Positions 29,919-40,100 of a DNA stretch of 50,098 bases are shown here, piece by piece. A program made the position numbers and the translations under genes. This stretch comes from a virus. Below the pieces are notes generated by a model. It ran no database searches, had not been told where the DNA came from, and was given only the letters and a program-made list of their open reading frames with translations. The DNA lies in IMG/VR virus record IMGVR_UViG_3300032088_003613, positions 1 to 50,098 of that record. One strand, written 5' to 3'. The stretch's first letter is position 1, and each line of letters starts with the position of its first letter.

Positions 29919-31594
29919 GAATTTATTCCTGATACATAAGAGACGTCGTAAATCGTTTCATAGGTCACCCCTCCATCTCCCGGGCAAGCATCGCTATAGA
30001 TATCAATAGTACAAATTCCGCCCCCATCATTACTATAGCTCCCTACGTAAACGTTCCCTGCCGATAAGGTTCCATAATTAGAGCCGTCGTAGTAAACTTG
30101 ATAACCGTCGTACGAGCCCCCATCACCGCATACATAGTCAGCCAGATCGTCGCAGGCAAGAGCAAAGTAACTGCCACCGCCGCCTCCACCGCCTCCAGCG
30201 GAGTCTCCAGTCGCAAAAATAATCCATTGCCCCCCGCAGTATCCGAAAAATCCTCCTGATGTGCTATTGTAAACAATCATGCCATTAACAGGTCCAGAAA
30301 TTGCATTCATTTGAGAATCTGTCATTCGGGGCATGATTGGAGCACTTGATGTAGTTGATATATCTAATATGCCTTGTGGACTTGAGGTCCCTATACCTAA
30401 TCTTTTATCTCCGCTATTATACACAAAATCATTAGATGATCCTAGTATACCTGCGTCATCGGCAGATTCTGAATAAAAAGTTACTCCACTTACGCTTACA
30501 GCACCTATGTTCTTGACATCGCCTCCGCCCAATTTTGAGTTTCCGGGCTCAACCAAAACAATTCCCTGTGATCCATGGCTTCTTATCACATGACCAATAG
30601 GCATTTGATAGTTTGGAGATACAGGTTTAACCCCAGTTAACGCTCCAGATTCTATCGCGAGAAAAACTTCATCTCCGGCAGAAAAATTCAATGTATTCAA
30701 ATCTCCAACAGACCCATGAGTCGTGACGTAACCAAAAGAATTATTACTTATATTATGAGTCGCAAGACCTATAGATTGTGAATTTTCTTCAGAATCAGCG
30801 GAAGCAAGAACAACTGTTGGCGCTTGATCTCCATGGGAACCATTAATCCTAACGGTTTGGCCGTTATTTATAGTTGATCCTATATTATTTCTTACCCTTA
30901 TATATTGCTCTTGGCCTATTTGTAGAGTTATACCAACCTCGTCGTTGTATACGGCTAATGCTTTATTGATTGAATCATAAAACAACCTTCCTTCTTGATG
31001 AGCTGGGGTTGAAATAGTTGAGTCAAAATCTATAGAATCAAAATTTCCAGTGCCACTAGTGATTAGTGTATTTCCAATATTTGCAACGCCGCTAGTTGCA
31101 TTAATAGATCCAGCAGATCCTCCAGTTGAAACTGGAACTCCAGAAATAGTTAGAGATGTAGAAAAGCTTCCTATACTCCCGGTAACTACATTAAAATCTC
31201 CAGTCCCCCCAGAAATCGTTCCATTTTCTACAATTAAATTGCTATTATTTTTTACATTAACTTGGTCTTCTAGATTAATTTGACCTCCGCTAACTTGTAA
31301 TGCGCCATTAGGCCCTTGAGTGGAGTTCCTTGGCGTTGATATAGGGTATCCTATTTTTATTGAATCAGCAAATACAGTATTAGGAGTATATATATTACTT
31401 GGGTCTACCAATATGCCTTGAGCCCCAGAGAAATCAACATTTCCATTAAAGTATTTCCATCCGCTAAAATTAAAATTACCGCTAGATAGTCCAGTTACGT
31501 CATTATTTAAATTCGTTACTTGGCCCTGCAGATCTCCAGACAGTTGATCGAAAGTCGGTTGCAGATTATCTATTTGTTTAAACTTTATTCCCAT
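29915..31594 (-). CDS. Tail-fibre-like virion protein
   Basis: 559 residues. The N-terminus FKQIDNLQPTFDQLSGDLQG gives way to long runs of SG, TG and NN residues (beta-helix-like repeats). A fibre-type segment VYNSGDKRLGIGTSSPQGIL appears at about residue 390 (the G-x-G-T-x-x-P motif). MPRMTDSQMNAISGPVNGMI with VYNSTSGGFFGYCGG is a common pre-C-terminal fibre module. A run of nine Gly (codons near 30174-30200) links it to a Cys-rich last domain of about 85 residues (seven Cys), which may be the receptor-binding tip. Expressed alone, convergent with the early operon. Confidence 0.72.
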   Translation of the reverse strand: MGIKFKQIDNLQPTFDQLSGDLQGQVTNLNNDVTGLSSGNFNFSGWKYFNGNVDFSGAQGILVDPSNIYTPNTVFADSIKIGYPISTPRNSTQGPNGALQVSGGQINLEDQVNVKNNSNLIVENGTISGGTGDFNVVTGSIGSFSTSLTISGVPVSTGGSAGSINATSGVANIGNTLITSGTGNFDSIDFDSTISTPAHQEGRLFYDSINKALAVYNDEVGITLQIGQEQYIRVRNNIGSTINNGQTVRINGSHGDQAPTVVLASADSEENSQSIGLATHNISNNSFGYVTTHGSVGDLNTLNFSAGDEVFLAIESGALTGVKPVSPNYQMPIGHVIRSHGSQGIVLVEPGNSKLGGGDVKNIGAVSVSGVTFYSESADDAGILGSSNDFVYNSGDKRLGIGTSSPQGILDISTTSSAPIMPRMTDSQMNAISGPVNGMIVYNSTSGGFFGYCGGQWIIFATGDSAGGGGGGGGSYFALACDDLADYVCGDGGSYDGYQVYYDGSNYGTLSAGNVYVGSYSNDGGGICTIDIYSDACPGDGGVTYETIYDVSYVSGINS

Positions 31595-31629
31595 ATTCCG
31601 TTTCCTTGTTATAATATATACACTTTACA

Positions 31630-31658
31630 TTGAAAAAGTCCTATAAATATATTATAAT
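31630..31658 (+). promoter_or_regulatory. Sigma-70-like promoter of the 31665 operon
   Basis: TTGAAA (31630-31635), 17-bp spacer, TATAAT (31653-31658), a perfect -10. The ATG at 31665 is seven bases past the -10, predicting a leaderless message. The spacer also contains TATAAATA (31642-31649), which matches the T4 late promoter box, so two promoter classes may overlap here. Confidence 0.82.
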
Positions 31659-31664
31659 CCGACA

Positions 31665-32210
31665 ATGAGTATTTCAATCTATAAACCTAACGCTAAAAAT
31701 TCAGGATCTGGATTTTCTTTTCAAGTAGGAATGTCGTCTAAAAAATACGAGCCTACTCTTTTTATTAAGTCTATATTGCAATCAAATTGGGATTCCAATA
31801 AGAAACAGGGTTCCTTTAAGGGTAATATTGATAACCCAGATAAAAATATTACAGTCAAATTCTCTGAATATGAAGCTGGCCATATCATACATGCAATGAG
31901 AAATAGATGCACTTACACCACGTATCATTCATACGAAAGCGATAGGACAAATATCAAATTCATGCCTTGGGATAAAAAAGCTAAAAAATCCATGAAAAAT
32001 AAAGACGGAGAATGGGAGGATCAATGGGTGGAAGTTCCAGCTTTTAGTATTTCTTTTGTCAGGAACGGTAACCAAAATTTCGTCATCGGCCTAGAACCCG
32101 GTGAAACAGAAACCGTCATAGAATTTTTAAGATTTTATCTTAAAACTTTATTTTCTCATAGATTTGATAAACAAATACTAGACTTCAAAAAGTCTCAAGA
32201 AGAAAAGTAA
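31665..32210 (+). CDS. Putative ssDNA-binding protein (PC4/Whirly-like), tentative
   Basis: 181 residues. Several beta-strand-like stretches (FSFQVGM, FKGNIDNPDKNITVKFSEYE, VPAFSISFVRNG, NFVIGLEPGE) alternate with a helix (EYEAGHIIHAMRNRC) and a C-terminal helix (TVIEFLRFYLKTLFSHRF). That order recalls phage PC4/Whirly-type single-strand DNA-binding proteins, but no signature motif proves it. It is the first gene of an operon with glycosyltransferases and a putative annealing protein. Confidence 0.45.
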   Translation: MSISIYKPNAKNSGSGFSFQVGMSSKKYEPTLFIKSILQSNWDSNKKQGSFKGNIDNPDKNITVKFSEYEAGHIIHAMRNRCTYTTYHSYESDRTNIKFMPWDKKAKKSMKNKDGEWEDQWVEVPAFSISFVRNGNQNFVIGLEPGETETVIEFLRFYLKTLFSHRFDKQILDFKKSQEEK

Positions 32211-32211
32211 A

Positions 32212-34092
32212 ATGCCCCGAAAAAAAATACTTTTTCATAGTAATCATTCTAGAGCGTTTACTGGGTTCGGAAAAAATGCTAAAAATATATTAATACATCT
32301 CTTTAAAACAGGAAAGTATGATATAGTAGAGTTTGCAAATGGGTTTCAGTGGAGTAATCCAGAACTTAAAAAGATGCCATGGAAAACTATTGGTTCTTTA
32401 CCAGATGATCAAGCTCTTCTTCAGGAATTAAATAATGACCCAAAATTAGGCAGGGCGGCTGGATATGGCTCAAGCATGATAGATAAAGTCATAGAGGAAG
32501 AAAAACCCGATATATACATAGGCTGCGAAGATTTTTGGGCTTTTAATGAATACATGAAAAAAAGTTGGTGGAATAAGATAAATTGTATGATCTGGTCAAC
32601 CCTAGATAGTTTACCCATTATACCTGATGCAGTCTCTCAAGCGCCAAAAATTAAAAATTATTATGTCTGGTCTTCTTTTGCAGAAAAAGCCCTAAAAGAA
32701 ATGGGGCATGATCATGTAAAAACTCTACACGGATCGGTAGAAACCTCTTCTTTTTATAGAATGTCAAATGAAGAAAGGTTAAATTTAAGAATATCAAATC
32801 AAATTCATCCCGATGATTATATCATTGGCTTTGTATTCAGAAATCAACTTAGGAAAAGCGTCCCAAACATACTAGAAGGGTTTAAAATGTTCTTAAAGCA
32901 AGAACCAAACTCTAAAGCTAAACTTCTTTTGCACACTAGCTGGGCAGAGGGATGGGACATACCAAGACTTCTTAAGGAAAAAAATATTGACAGAAGCTTA
33001 GTTCTCACAACTTACTTCTGCCAGTCATGCGGATCATATGAAATAAGACCTTTTACAGGCCAAGAACAAGAATGTAGAGCTTGCGGTTCAAAAAAACTAA
33101 ATACGACAAATACATCTCACGGAGTTAACGAAGCTCAGCTTAATGAAGTTTACAACTTAATGGATGTTTATTGCCACCCCTTCACTTCAGGAGGGCAAGA
33201 AATACCGATACAAGAAGCTAAGTTAACTGAGTTGATAACTCTTGTCACTGAATACAGTTGCGGCTTAGACAGTTGCAGCCCAGAGAGCGGCGGTATACCA
33301 TTAGAGTGGTCCGAGTACAGGGAGCCCGGAACTCAATTTATTAAAGCTAGTACTTACGCCTCTAGCATATCTAAAAATATCAAGAAGGTGTACAAAATGA
33401 GCCCTGAAAAAAGAAAAGTAAAAGGACAAAAATCAAGGCAGTATGTTATAGATAATTACAGCTCGAATGCTATTGGAAAAAAACTCGAGAACATACTGGA
33501 TGGGATGCCTGAAGTTTCTTGGGATTTTGATTTCTCTTTCGAAAAAAGAGACCCTAATTACAAGCCCCCTGAAATAAAAGATAACGGCTTATGGATAATA
33601 GATCTTTATAAAAACATACTTAAAACAGATATTAACCAAAACGATGAAGGATTCAAGCATTGGATCAATAGACTAAGTAAAGATATGGACAGGAAGTCGG
33701 TCTTGGAATATTTCCATTCAGTAGCCGAAAAAGAAAATAACGAAAACGTAAAAATAAAGTTTGAAAACCTTTTCGAAGATAATGAAAATAAAAAAGCATT
33801 GATGGTTTGCGCAGGTGATTCCAATTTAGTATTCTCTTCAACTTGCTTGTTAAAATCGTTTAAAGACAATTACCCAAATACAGATTTGTATTTTGCATGC
33901 CACTCTCAATTTCAACATATTCTAAATGGCAATCCGTACATTAAAAAAACTTTACCTTATCATAAGAACATGGAGAATGAATTTAATATGATAGGCAGAG
34001 GAGATTCTAATGGCTACGTGGACTACTATATTAACCTAAACAATTCAACACTTAAAAATATTAGCTCCAAAAATTGCTATGAACTTCATTGA
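32212..34092 (+). CDS. Multidomain glycosyltransferase: GT4-like with zinc ribbon, DUF4214-like, partial GT9
   Basis: 626 residues. Domains in order: GT-B enzyme at 1-430 (ILFHSNHSRAFTGFGKN, GFVFRNQLRKSVPNILEGF, TSGGQEIPIQEAK at 326-337 holding the E-x(n)-E donor site); a four-Cys zinc-ribbon-like loop inside it (C270, C273, C288, C291); a DUF4214-like segment at about 459-508 (LYKNILKTDINQNDEGFKHW); and a GT9-like N-terminal half at about 526-626 (NLVFSSTCLLKSFKDNYP). That half breaks off at the stop codon, and the next gene continues it. It overlaps that gene by 14 bases in the +1 frame. Cytoplasmic; donor and acceptor unknown. Confidence 0.76.
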   Translation: MPRKKILFHSNHSRAFTGFGKNAKNILIHLFKTGKYDIVEFANGFQWSNPELKKMPWKTIGSLPDDQALLQELNNDPKLGRAAGYGSSMIDKVIEEEKPDIYIGCEDFWAFNEYMKKSWWNKINCMIWSTLDSLPIIPDAVSQAPKIKNYYVWSSFAEKALKEMGHDHVKTLHGSVETSSFYRMSNEERLNLRISNQIHPDDYIIGFVFRNQLRKSVPNILEGFKMFLKQEPNSKAKLLLHTSWAEGWDIPRLLKEKNIDRSLVLTTYFCQSCGSYEIRPFTGQEQECRACGSKKLNTTNTSHGVNEAQLNEVYNLMDVYCHPFTSGGQEIPIQEAKLTELITLVTEYSCGLDSCSPESGGIPLEWSEYREPGTQFIKASTYASSISKNIKKVYKMSPEKRKVKGQKSRQYVIDNYSSNAIGKKLENILDGMPEVSWDFDFSFEKRDPNYKPPEIKDNGLWIIDLYKNILKTDINQNDEGFKHWINRLSKDMDRKSVLEYFHSVAEKENNENVKIKFENLFEDNENKKALMVCAGDSNLVFSSTCLLKSFKDNYPNTDLYFACHSQFQHILNGNPYIKKTLPYHKNMENEFNMIGRGDSNGYVDYYINLNNSTLKNISSKNCYELH

Positions 34093-35236
34093 GTCTCTAT
34101 CTTTATCTACTGGTCTTAAAATCGACAAACCTTTTATCGATGATTCTTTTTTTCCTATAGTTGCTGAAAAGTACATCACCTTCTGCACGGAAGGCCACAG
34201 CAGTAAGCAATGGGATCACTTCCAAGAATATATTGACTTAATTTTTCCCATCATTGAAAAAAACAATATAAAAATAGTCGAGATAGGAAGTAATAAAAAA
34301 GTTTTTTCTAAGGTTACAAACCTTAAAGGAGCAACCAATGAAAATCATTGGTCTTATATTATTAAAAAATCAATGCTTCATATTGGGCCAGAAAATTTAA
34401 TTTCACAATTATGCTCTTTGTATAACATCCCTTTTATTGCTTTTTTCTCTAATACCAGCCCTGAATACGCTAGCCCTTCTTGGTCTAAGCCGTCTCCCGA
34501 CCAAATTTTCATTAAAGGATATAAAGATGGAGAATCACCATCCTTTGCTGGAGAAGAGAGCCCTAAAACAATAAATAATATTAGCGCAGAAGAAGTAGCT
34601 AATAAAACATTAAGCATTCTTGGGCTAGATAATGATTTAGGAAAATTTGATATAATTAATATCGGGCAGTCTTACCATCAAAAATTAGTAGAAGTGGTTC
34701 CAGATTTTATTCCAGATGAAAGTTTTTTCCCAAGATCCTTGATTAATATAAGAATGGATTTTGAATTCAACGAGTCCGTGCTTCCTAGTTTTGCAAGTAA
34801 AAGGAAAATATCTATCATTTCGGATAAAGAAGTTAAGACTGATATTATCATGCATTTAAAACCCTCTATTCAAATGTTTTATTTTAAAGTTGATGAGTTG
34901 AGCGACTTTAATTATATAAAAAACCTAAAAGACAACGGTATTGCAATGACTCTTATAGCAAAAGACACAGCTGATATCTCTTTAACTAGACTTCGCTTTT
35001 TTGATTATAAAGTAGAAGAGGATTTTAAAACTACAAAAAAAGATCTTGACAATATAGAAAAAATATGCGATACTACTAGGTATAAAAGCTCAAAAACCAT
35101 CTTTAGTAAAGATGGAGAATTTTCATCAAAATCATCTTATGATAAAAAAATTAACAAGCACAGCAATCAGCTCATCATTGATAACAAAGATTTTTGGGAA
35201 GACCTTCACCACTTTAAACTTTATAACTTAGTATAA
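34079..35236 (+). CDS. GT9-like C-terminal half plus unknown domain (continuation of 32212 product)
   Basis: 385 residues. The first 180 residues look like the second half of a GT9 heptosyltransferase-type fold: KYITFCTEGHSSKQWDHFQE, then MLHIGPENLISQLCSLYNIP, then FIAFFSNTSPEYASPSW (the I-G-x-x-x-x-x-x-x-x-x-x-x-x-P-x-x-x-x-F signature). It lacks the N-terminal half, which is encoded at the end of the preceding gene. Residues 190-385 are unrecognised (SYHQKLVEVVPDFIPDESFF). The ATG lies 14 bases before the previous stop, so it could be translated by coupling, by a +1 frameshift, or the gene may be broken. Confidence 0.66.
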   Translation: MNFIESLSLSTGLKIDKPFIDDSFFPIVAEKYITFCTEGHSSKQWDHFQEYIDLIFPIIEKNNIKIVEIGSNKKVFSKVTNLKGATNENHWSYIIKKSMLHIGPENLISQLCSLYNIPFIAFFSNTSPEYASPSWSKPSPDQIFIKGYKDGESPSFAGEESPKTINNISAEEVANKTLSILGLDNDLGKFDIINIGQSYHQKLVEVVPDFIPDESFFPRSLINIRMDFEFNESVLPSFASKRKISIISDKEVKTDIIMHLKPSIQMFYFKVDELSDFNYIKNLKDNGIAMTLIAKDTADISLTRLRFFDYKVEEDFKTTKKDLDNIEKICDTTRYKSSKTIFSKDGEFSSKSSYDKKINKHSNQLIIDNKDFWEDLHHFKLYNLV

Positions 35237-35238
35237 TT

Positions 35239-35991
35239 ATGTCCCCAAAGAAAAGCGAAACAAAAATAGACAATAGTTTTGGTCCAGAATCTTTTAAAAG
35301 AGACGATCAGGGTCTTTTAGAAAATATCCAATACATATTTAATGAAGATGGCTCTATCAATTGGAGAAAAATGGTTAATGACGAACACCTTTTCCCTAAT
35401 TCTCAAGCTTTTAACGGGAGCCCTCCTTCTTCTATAGAGGGCATTCCTGACAATAAACTTTTAATAAAGCTTGCTGGCATTAAAGAGCTAGCTAGATTAA
35501 GAGGGTTTTCTGATATTTCTTACGAAGTAGTAAAGTGCGAGTTAGATCACGTAGCTGTTATTTGTACAATATCTTTCATAGGGAACTATGAGACAGGATG
35601 TGAGTCAGTCTCGTTTCAAGATATGGCAAACGCAACATTAGACAATACCCATGATTTTGGTCAAAACTTTCTTGAAACCATGGCTTGCAACAGATCTTTT
35701 GTTAGGGCTGTCAGGAACTTTCTTAATATTCATATTGTTGGAGCAGACGAAATTGGAAAATCAAACAACAAAAAACAAGCAAACAAAACTTCTAGCCCAA
35801 AACCCAATTTATCCCCACAGTCAATGCTTGACACTTCATTTGACGGAAATTTTGATGATTTAATTTCAGAGCTTAGAAAATTCTGGGCCAAAGATATATA
35901 TAAAAACAAAGACATTTCAAGCTGGAAAACATTTGATGACATCCCAATCAAGGAAGCTAGGATTCTCATAAAGTTAATTAAGCAGAATTAA
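35239..35991 (+). CDS. Putative ssDNA-annealing/recombination protein (Rad52-like), tentative
   Basis: 250 residues. LLIKLAGIKELARLRGFSDI, then YEVVKCELDHVAVICTISFI, looks like the alpha-beta core of annealing proteins. The helix FLETMACNRSFVRAVRNFLN resembles the A-x-x-R-A-x-x-R-A-x-R-x segment of Rad52/Erf-like single-strand annealing proteins. The C-terminal 70 residues are Lys, Ser and Asn rich then helical (DDLISELRKFWAKDI). Function is inferred from pattern; alternatives include another DNA-repair accessory protein. It follows the split GT9-like gene by 2 bases. Confidence 0.48.
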   Translation: MSPKKSETKIDNSFGPESFKRDDQGLLENIQYIFNEDGSINWRKMVNDEHLFPNSQAFNGSPPSSIEGIPDNKLLIKLAGIKELARLRGFSDISYEVVKCELDHVAVICTISFIGNYETGCESVSFQDMANATLDNTHDFGQNFLETMACNRSFVRAVRNFLNIHIVGADEIGKSNNKKQANKTSSPKPNLSPQSMLDTSFDGNFDDLISELRKFWAKDIYKNKDISSWKTFDDIPIKEARILIKLIKQN

Positions 35992-36020
35992 TTGACAAAT
36001 TCAGTGTATCTTATTATTAT
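35992..36020 (+). promoter_or_regulatory. Sigma-70-like promoter of the 36035 gene
   Basis: TTGACA (35992-35997) is a perfect -35 right after the previous stop codon, followed by a 17-bp spacer and TATTAT (36015-36020). The start codon at 36035 is 15 bases past the -10, so the leader is only about eight bases. A short AAGG ribosome site (36028-36031) lies inside it. It probably drives the two large virion genes. Confidence 0.75.
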
Positions 36021-36034
36021 AAGGTACAAGGTTT

Positions 36035-37156
36035 ATGGCAATTTATGGAATAGATTATTCAAATTTTCCTTCTCCGTTTTATCAAGAGGGGAGTAACTAT
36101 AGGGAAAAAGGCGAGTGCAATCTTTTTCCCTATCTAGCCATACGGGGATCTCCTTTATTTAAAGGAGATAACTCTCTATCAAAAACAGATAACGGTCGAG
36201 ATGCGGTTTACGACGGATGTAATAGATTTCTAATAAATATTTCTCCTCTAGATGAACCAAGTTACCCGAATTCAGGATCCCTCAGGTCGTTATGTAATTT
36301 AGATACATCTCAAATTTATGCTCCAAATCCCAAAACGGATACGAAAAATTATAATTATGGAGCCCCATATTCTTCCCCAAGCCCAAATACTTGCTCACCT
36401 TTTTATTTTGAAAAATATGGCGGAGTCTATGATAACCCCGTTCCTATTCGTGGAGCCCCTGTAGAGTTTAAAAAGGTCTATTTTAGAGGTAAGCTTGTTG
36501 ATCGAGAAAAAGGTTACGATTTAGATTCTGAATCTGAGACTGGATGTCGAACATTTCACGCGGTGTTTGCCTGCTCAAATCCTATAGAACAAACCCTTCG
36601 TCAAGATAAGAGTGACTGCGACGAGCCAGAAGGAACGCTTTATAATTCAAGAGATGAAAACTTCGCCCATTCTGATTATGCGACTGAAAGATCGTGGGAT
36701 GAAATTGATATATTTTGTGGAGAAGGGGGGGGAGAGTCATCCTCTCATTGCAGTTTTCAATTTAATTCTTATATTACTGGAACGAACTACCAAATAGCAT
36801 GCTCTCCGGGAACAGTTAACGGATTATTACCTTCTAATTTTGATTCTGTAGCCCAAATTCCAACAGGTAGTAATGAAAATAAATATATATATCTTGATAT
36901 AGATACCGATGGTAAAAACATAACTTCTGTAAGTTTTGAGGTTTCTAGCTCAGCTTCTTCAACATCGATTAGAGCAAACGAAGGAGGGGCTCAAGATAAT
37001 TTAAAAATTCTTGCTGGAGTATGGATAGATAAGTCCCTGACCTCAATCTTATGTAATAATATATCAATATGCCCCGAGCATGTTTTTTCTGAAGATGATC
37101 CGTCTAATCCTTATTTTCCAAAAAGATGGTATCAATGGAGAATTGATAGTTATTAA
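36035..37156 (+). CDS. Putative virion structural protein
   Basis: 373 residues; family not recognised. Rich in Asn, Ser, Pro, Tyr and Asp with many Cys (CNLF, GCNRF, LCNLD, NTCSP, GCRTF, FACSN, FCGEG), unlike cytoplasmic enzymes. The C-terminal half (FQFNSYITGTNYQIACSPG, GAQDNLKILAGVWID) resembles beta-sandwich modules, ending in WYQWRIDSY. Composition and position before another large Ser/Thr-rich gene suggest a tail or capsid-surface protein. It has its own promoter. Confidence 0.52.
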   Translation: MAIYGIDYSNFPSPFYQEGSNYREKGECNLFPYLAIRGSPLFKGDNSLSKTDNGRDAVYDGCNRFLINISPLDEPSYPNSGSLRSLCNLDTSQIYAPNPKTDTKNYNYGAPYSSPSPNTCSPFYFEKYGGVYDNPVPIRGAPVEFKKVYFRGKLVDREKGYDLDSESETGCRTFHAVFACSNPIEQTLRQDKSDCDEPEGTLYNSRDENFAHSDYATERSWDEIDIFCGEGGGESSSHCSFQFNSYITGTNYQIACSPGTVNGLLPSNFDSVAQIPTGSNENKYIYLDIDTDGKNITSVSFEVSSSASSTSIRANEGGAQDNLKILAGVWIDKSLTSILCNNISICPEHVFSEDDPSNPYFPKRWYQWRIDSY

Positions 37157-37168
37157 ATATATTGACCC

Positions 37169-40100
37169 GTGCAGACTTTTAATAATATACAAGATACTGC
37201 ATTTAGTATCAATAACAGTTGGTCTCAGAAAACTAAATACACATCATCACGCTCTAAATATCGCACGTCTGGTTTTTTAATATATTCAGACTCAGATCAG
37301 GAAGTGTTTGGGAGTAGCACTTTTGATAGCCTGATGTCTAGTAGCTACAGTAATGTTTTCTCTTCTTCAGTTAGGGAAAGGGGTAATCATACAAGCTCAA
37401 CAGCCGCTTTTCATTTTTTAGGAAGTTACGAGAGTTCTAGCTCTTCTTCCAAAACCCACCCCGGATATACAAAGACTTTCACCCATAGCACAAGAACTGA
37501 TTACCCTAAATTTGTTGTTGTTTCTGGAACTGGCTGGTCTGGAAGCGGCATGTTAACGTCAGAAACAGATAGTCGTTTAATTACTAACGGAACGACAGAA
37601 AACTTATTCTACACTAACTCCCAGCGTGTCTTTGATGTTGTAGACCCTGATAATAATACTGAGTATGAAAATACTGGAGTTGGTTACTTTGACACAAGAG
37701 GCCCAGTAATAAGTAATGGTTCTGCTTATTCTGGAATTGTTAGCACGAGCGCAGGAGGAACTGCATTCGTTAAAAATACGTTATCGTATACTTATGAAGA
37801 TACATTTTCATCTATAAGCTCAGATTCCCTAGTCTCATCAACATCTGTAGGTACAAACACTACAATGTTTAACACCACATCAACCCTCAATACACAAACA
37901 CTTACTACATCTATTGTAACAGCTCAATCACAAGAAAAAATAGGAACTGAATTTATTGGGGCTCCGGGCGTTTTATTAATGCATTTAGACTTCACGAAGC
38001 CTAATAGCGCGTATTCTTATAATAATATCGCTAGCCATATTAAAGTAGCTAAATCAATAAAAATTGTTGACACGACTCACAGGAATGTTAGTATGGTTAC
38101 AACTCCAGCTAACTCATTATACACATCAACGGGATATAATGGTGACGACTCTTATAGCTATTACTTAGAGAATGACTCTCAATGGGGTAACCTTGGCGGT
38201 GGCCAACAAGAACAAAAAAGTGAGCTTGTGGCTTCTTATGATGATATAATTTATACATCTGGAAAAGTATCATATGTTAAAACAGCCTCTACTGTTAAGA
38301 CAATATTTAATTCAGGCATAAGCGACTCTGAGTCAAGATCTACTACCATTCTTGATTCAACTAGCGCTCATTCGTATACCTTGTTGGGTAGAGATTTTCT
38401 ATCTACAGCCTCAATAGGCTCAGGTGAATATTATTCTGCATCAGAAAACTCAATAACTTTTTTGTCTACTTTTCTAAATAGAGAGAAAATCAATTTAAAA
38501 GTAAACGAAACAAAATCATTAAATAATGTTAATTATCTTAATGCCGTTACAAAAAGCCAAACAAAAAATTCTAATAATATAAGTTCTTTTAGTGCAACAT
38601 CATTTGAGCGTTCATCTTCTCTAGAAAGTTATGATTCTTTTGGATCTATAGAGACGGCTAGCAGCAACAGAAGTTATATTAATGAACGGGCCGCATATCC
38701 ATACAAAACTAGTTATTTTACTAGACCAAGAGATTACTCACCTTATGAATATGGTAATGCTGAAAATGCGGGAAGGTGGATCCCCCCAATTCCTTCACCA
38801 ATTAATTTAGCGTTAGACTTGAATGATTTCGCGTTAACTTCGATCAAGAATGACTATGGTCATGTTAGTTATTTACAAAACCAAAAGATAGGTACTGATG
38901 GATCTTACTATAATAAACTAGAACCAACATCATTTAAAATCTCCTTTGCGGGCGGCAATTATGGAACTGGTGATTGCACTAATCATGGATTTCATGCTGT
39001 AACCCCAGTGCAACAATCAAGTTACTTTATCGCTAGATTTTTAAGTACTAACGACGAAGGAACCCTAATTAGTTATTCTACAGACTTTGATAGGATTACC
39101 TTGAGCTATACAGACTCTGATCTAGAAAGCTCCGCTTTAAGCTCAACGTTGGTCAAAATTTCTCAAGATCAACAAAATTTAAATTGGGGCTCTTCTTTAA
39201 TAGATGGAGCGACTCGATTCACAAAAAATAGAGGTGACATTTATTATTCAGAACAGTCTATACGAACTTCCACCAACAGTAATGCATACGATACATCTGG
39301 CCCAGAAAGTTTTCAAATAACTGCGGGCGGAAACAAAGACGAGCTTATTATAACAAATGACTTTGGAGATATCGTTCCATCGAATAGCAAATCAAATTTT
39401 ATAAAAACAACCTCTAATAACGAGCGTACTGCTTTTTTTAATACTGTTTATAATGTAGATGGTTACAATCGATTCGGAGAAATACAGAACCTTTTTAATT
39501 TGGATTATTTTACCGCAGGAGGTATATTAGATAACGGAGAAAATAAATCTGTTACATTTATTAATAAAGTTAACCCTCAGCTCAGCCAACTTAAATATTC
39601 TTACTATGATAGAAGTAATAGCTCTTTAGTGGCTGGTGTTTCTTCTTTTAATAGGTCTTTTTCAACTCAAGGCAGTAAAGTAACTACATATAAGCCTATT
39701 GGTCCTAGCATCCATAGCTCTACTGAAGATCAAATTACATATTCTACGCCATTCACTTTAGGTGAAAACAATAACAATTCATTCCCAATTTCTATCGCAG
39801 GCGGCTCAGAATTAACAACTGTGATGCGTGCTAATAACAGCTCAAACGTCAATCGAAAAATGAGTCCTTCTTTTGGAGCTTTTAATACGGTTGTTATTGG
39901 GGAAATCAAGCCTAACACTGATATACTTGGTATTGGATGCGCTTCTCACCTTCCATCCTCTTCAGGTCAAGATGTTCTTCCAGTTGGAGCTTTTGCTAGT
40001 TCTGAAAAAGAAGCGGTTTTTAGTACAATCCTTGGTTCAAATCACAAACACGCTCTCGAAGCCGATACAATATATGCAAAAACTGCAGCGGGAGCAGATG

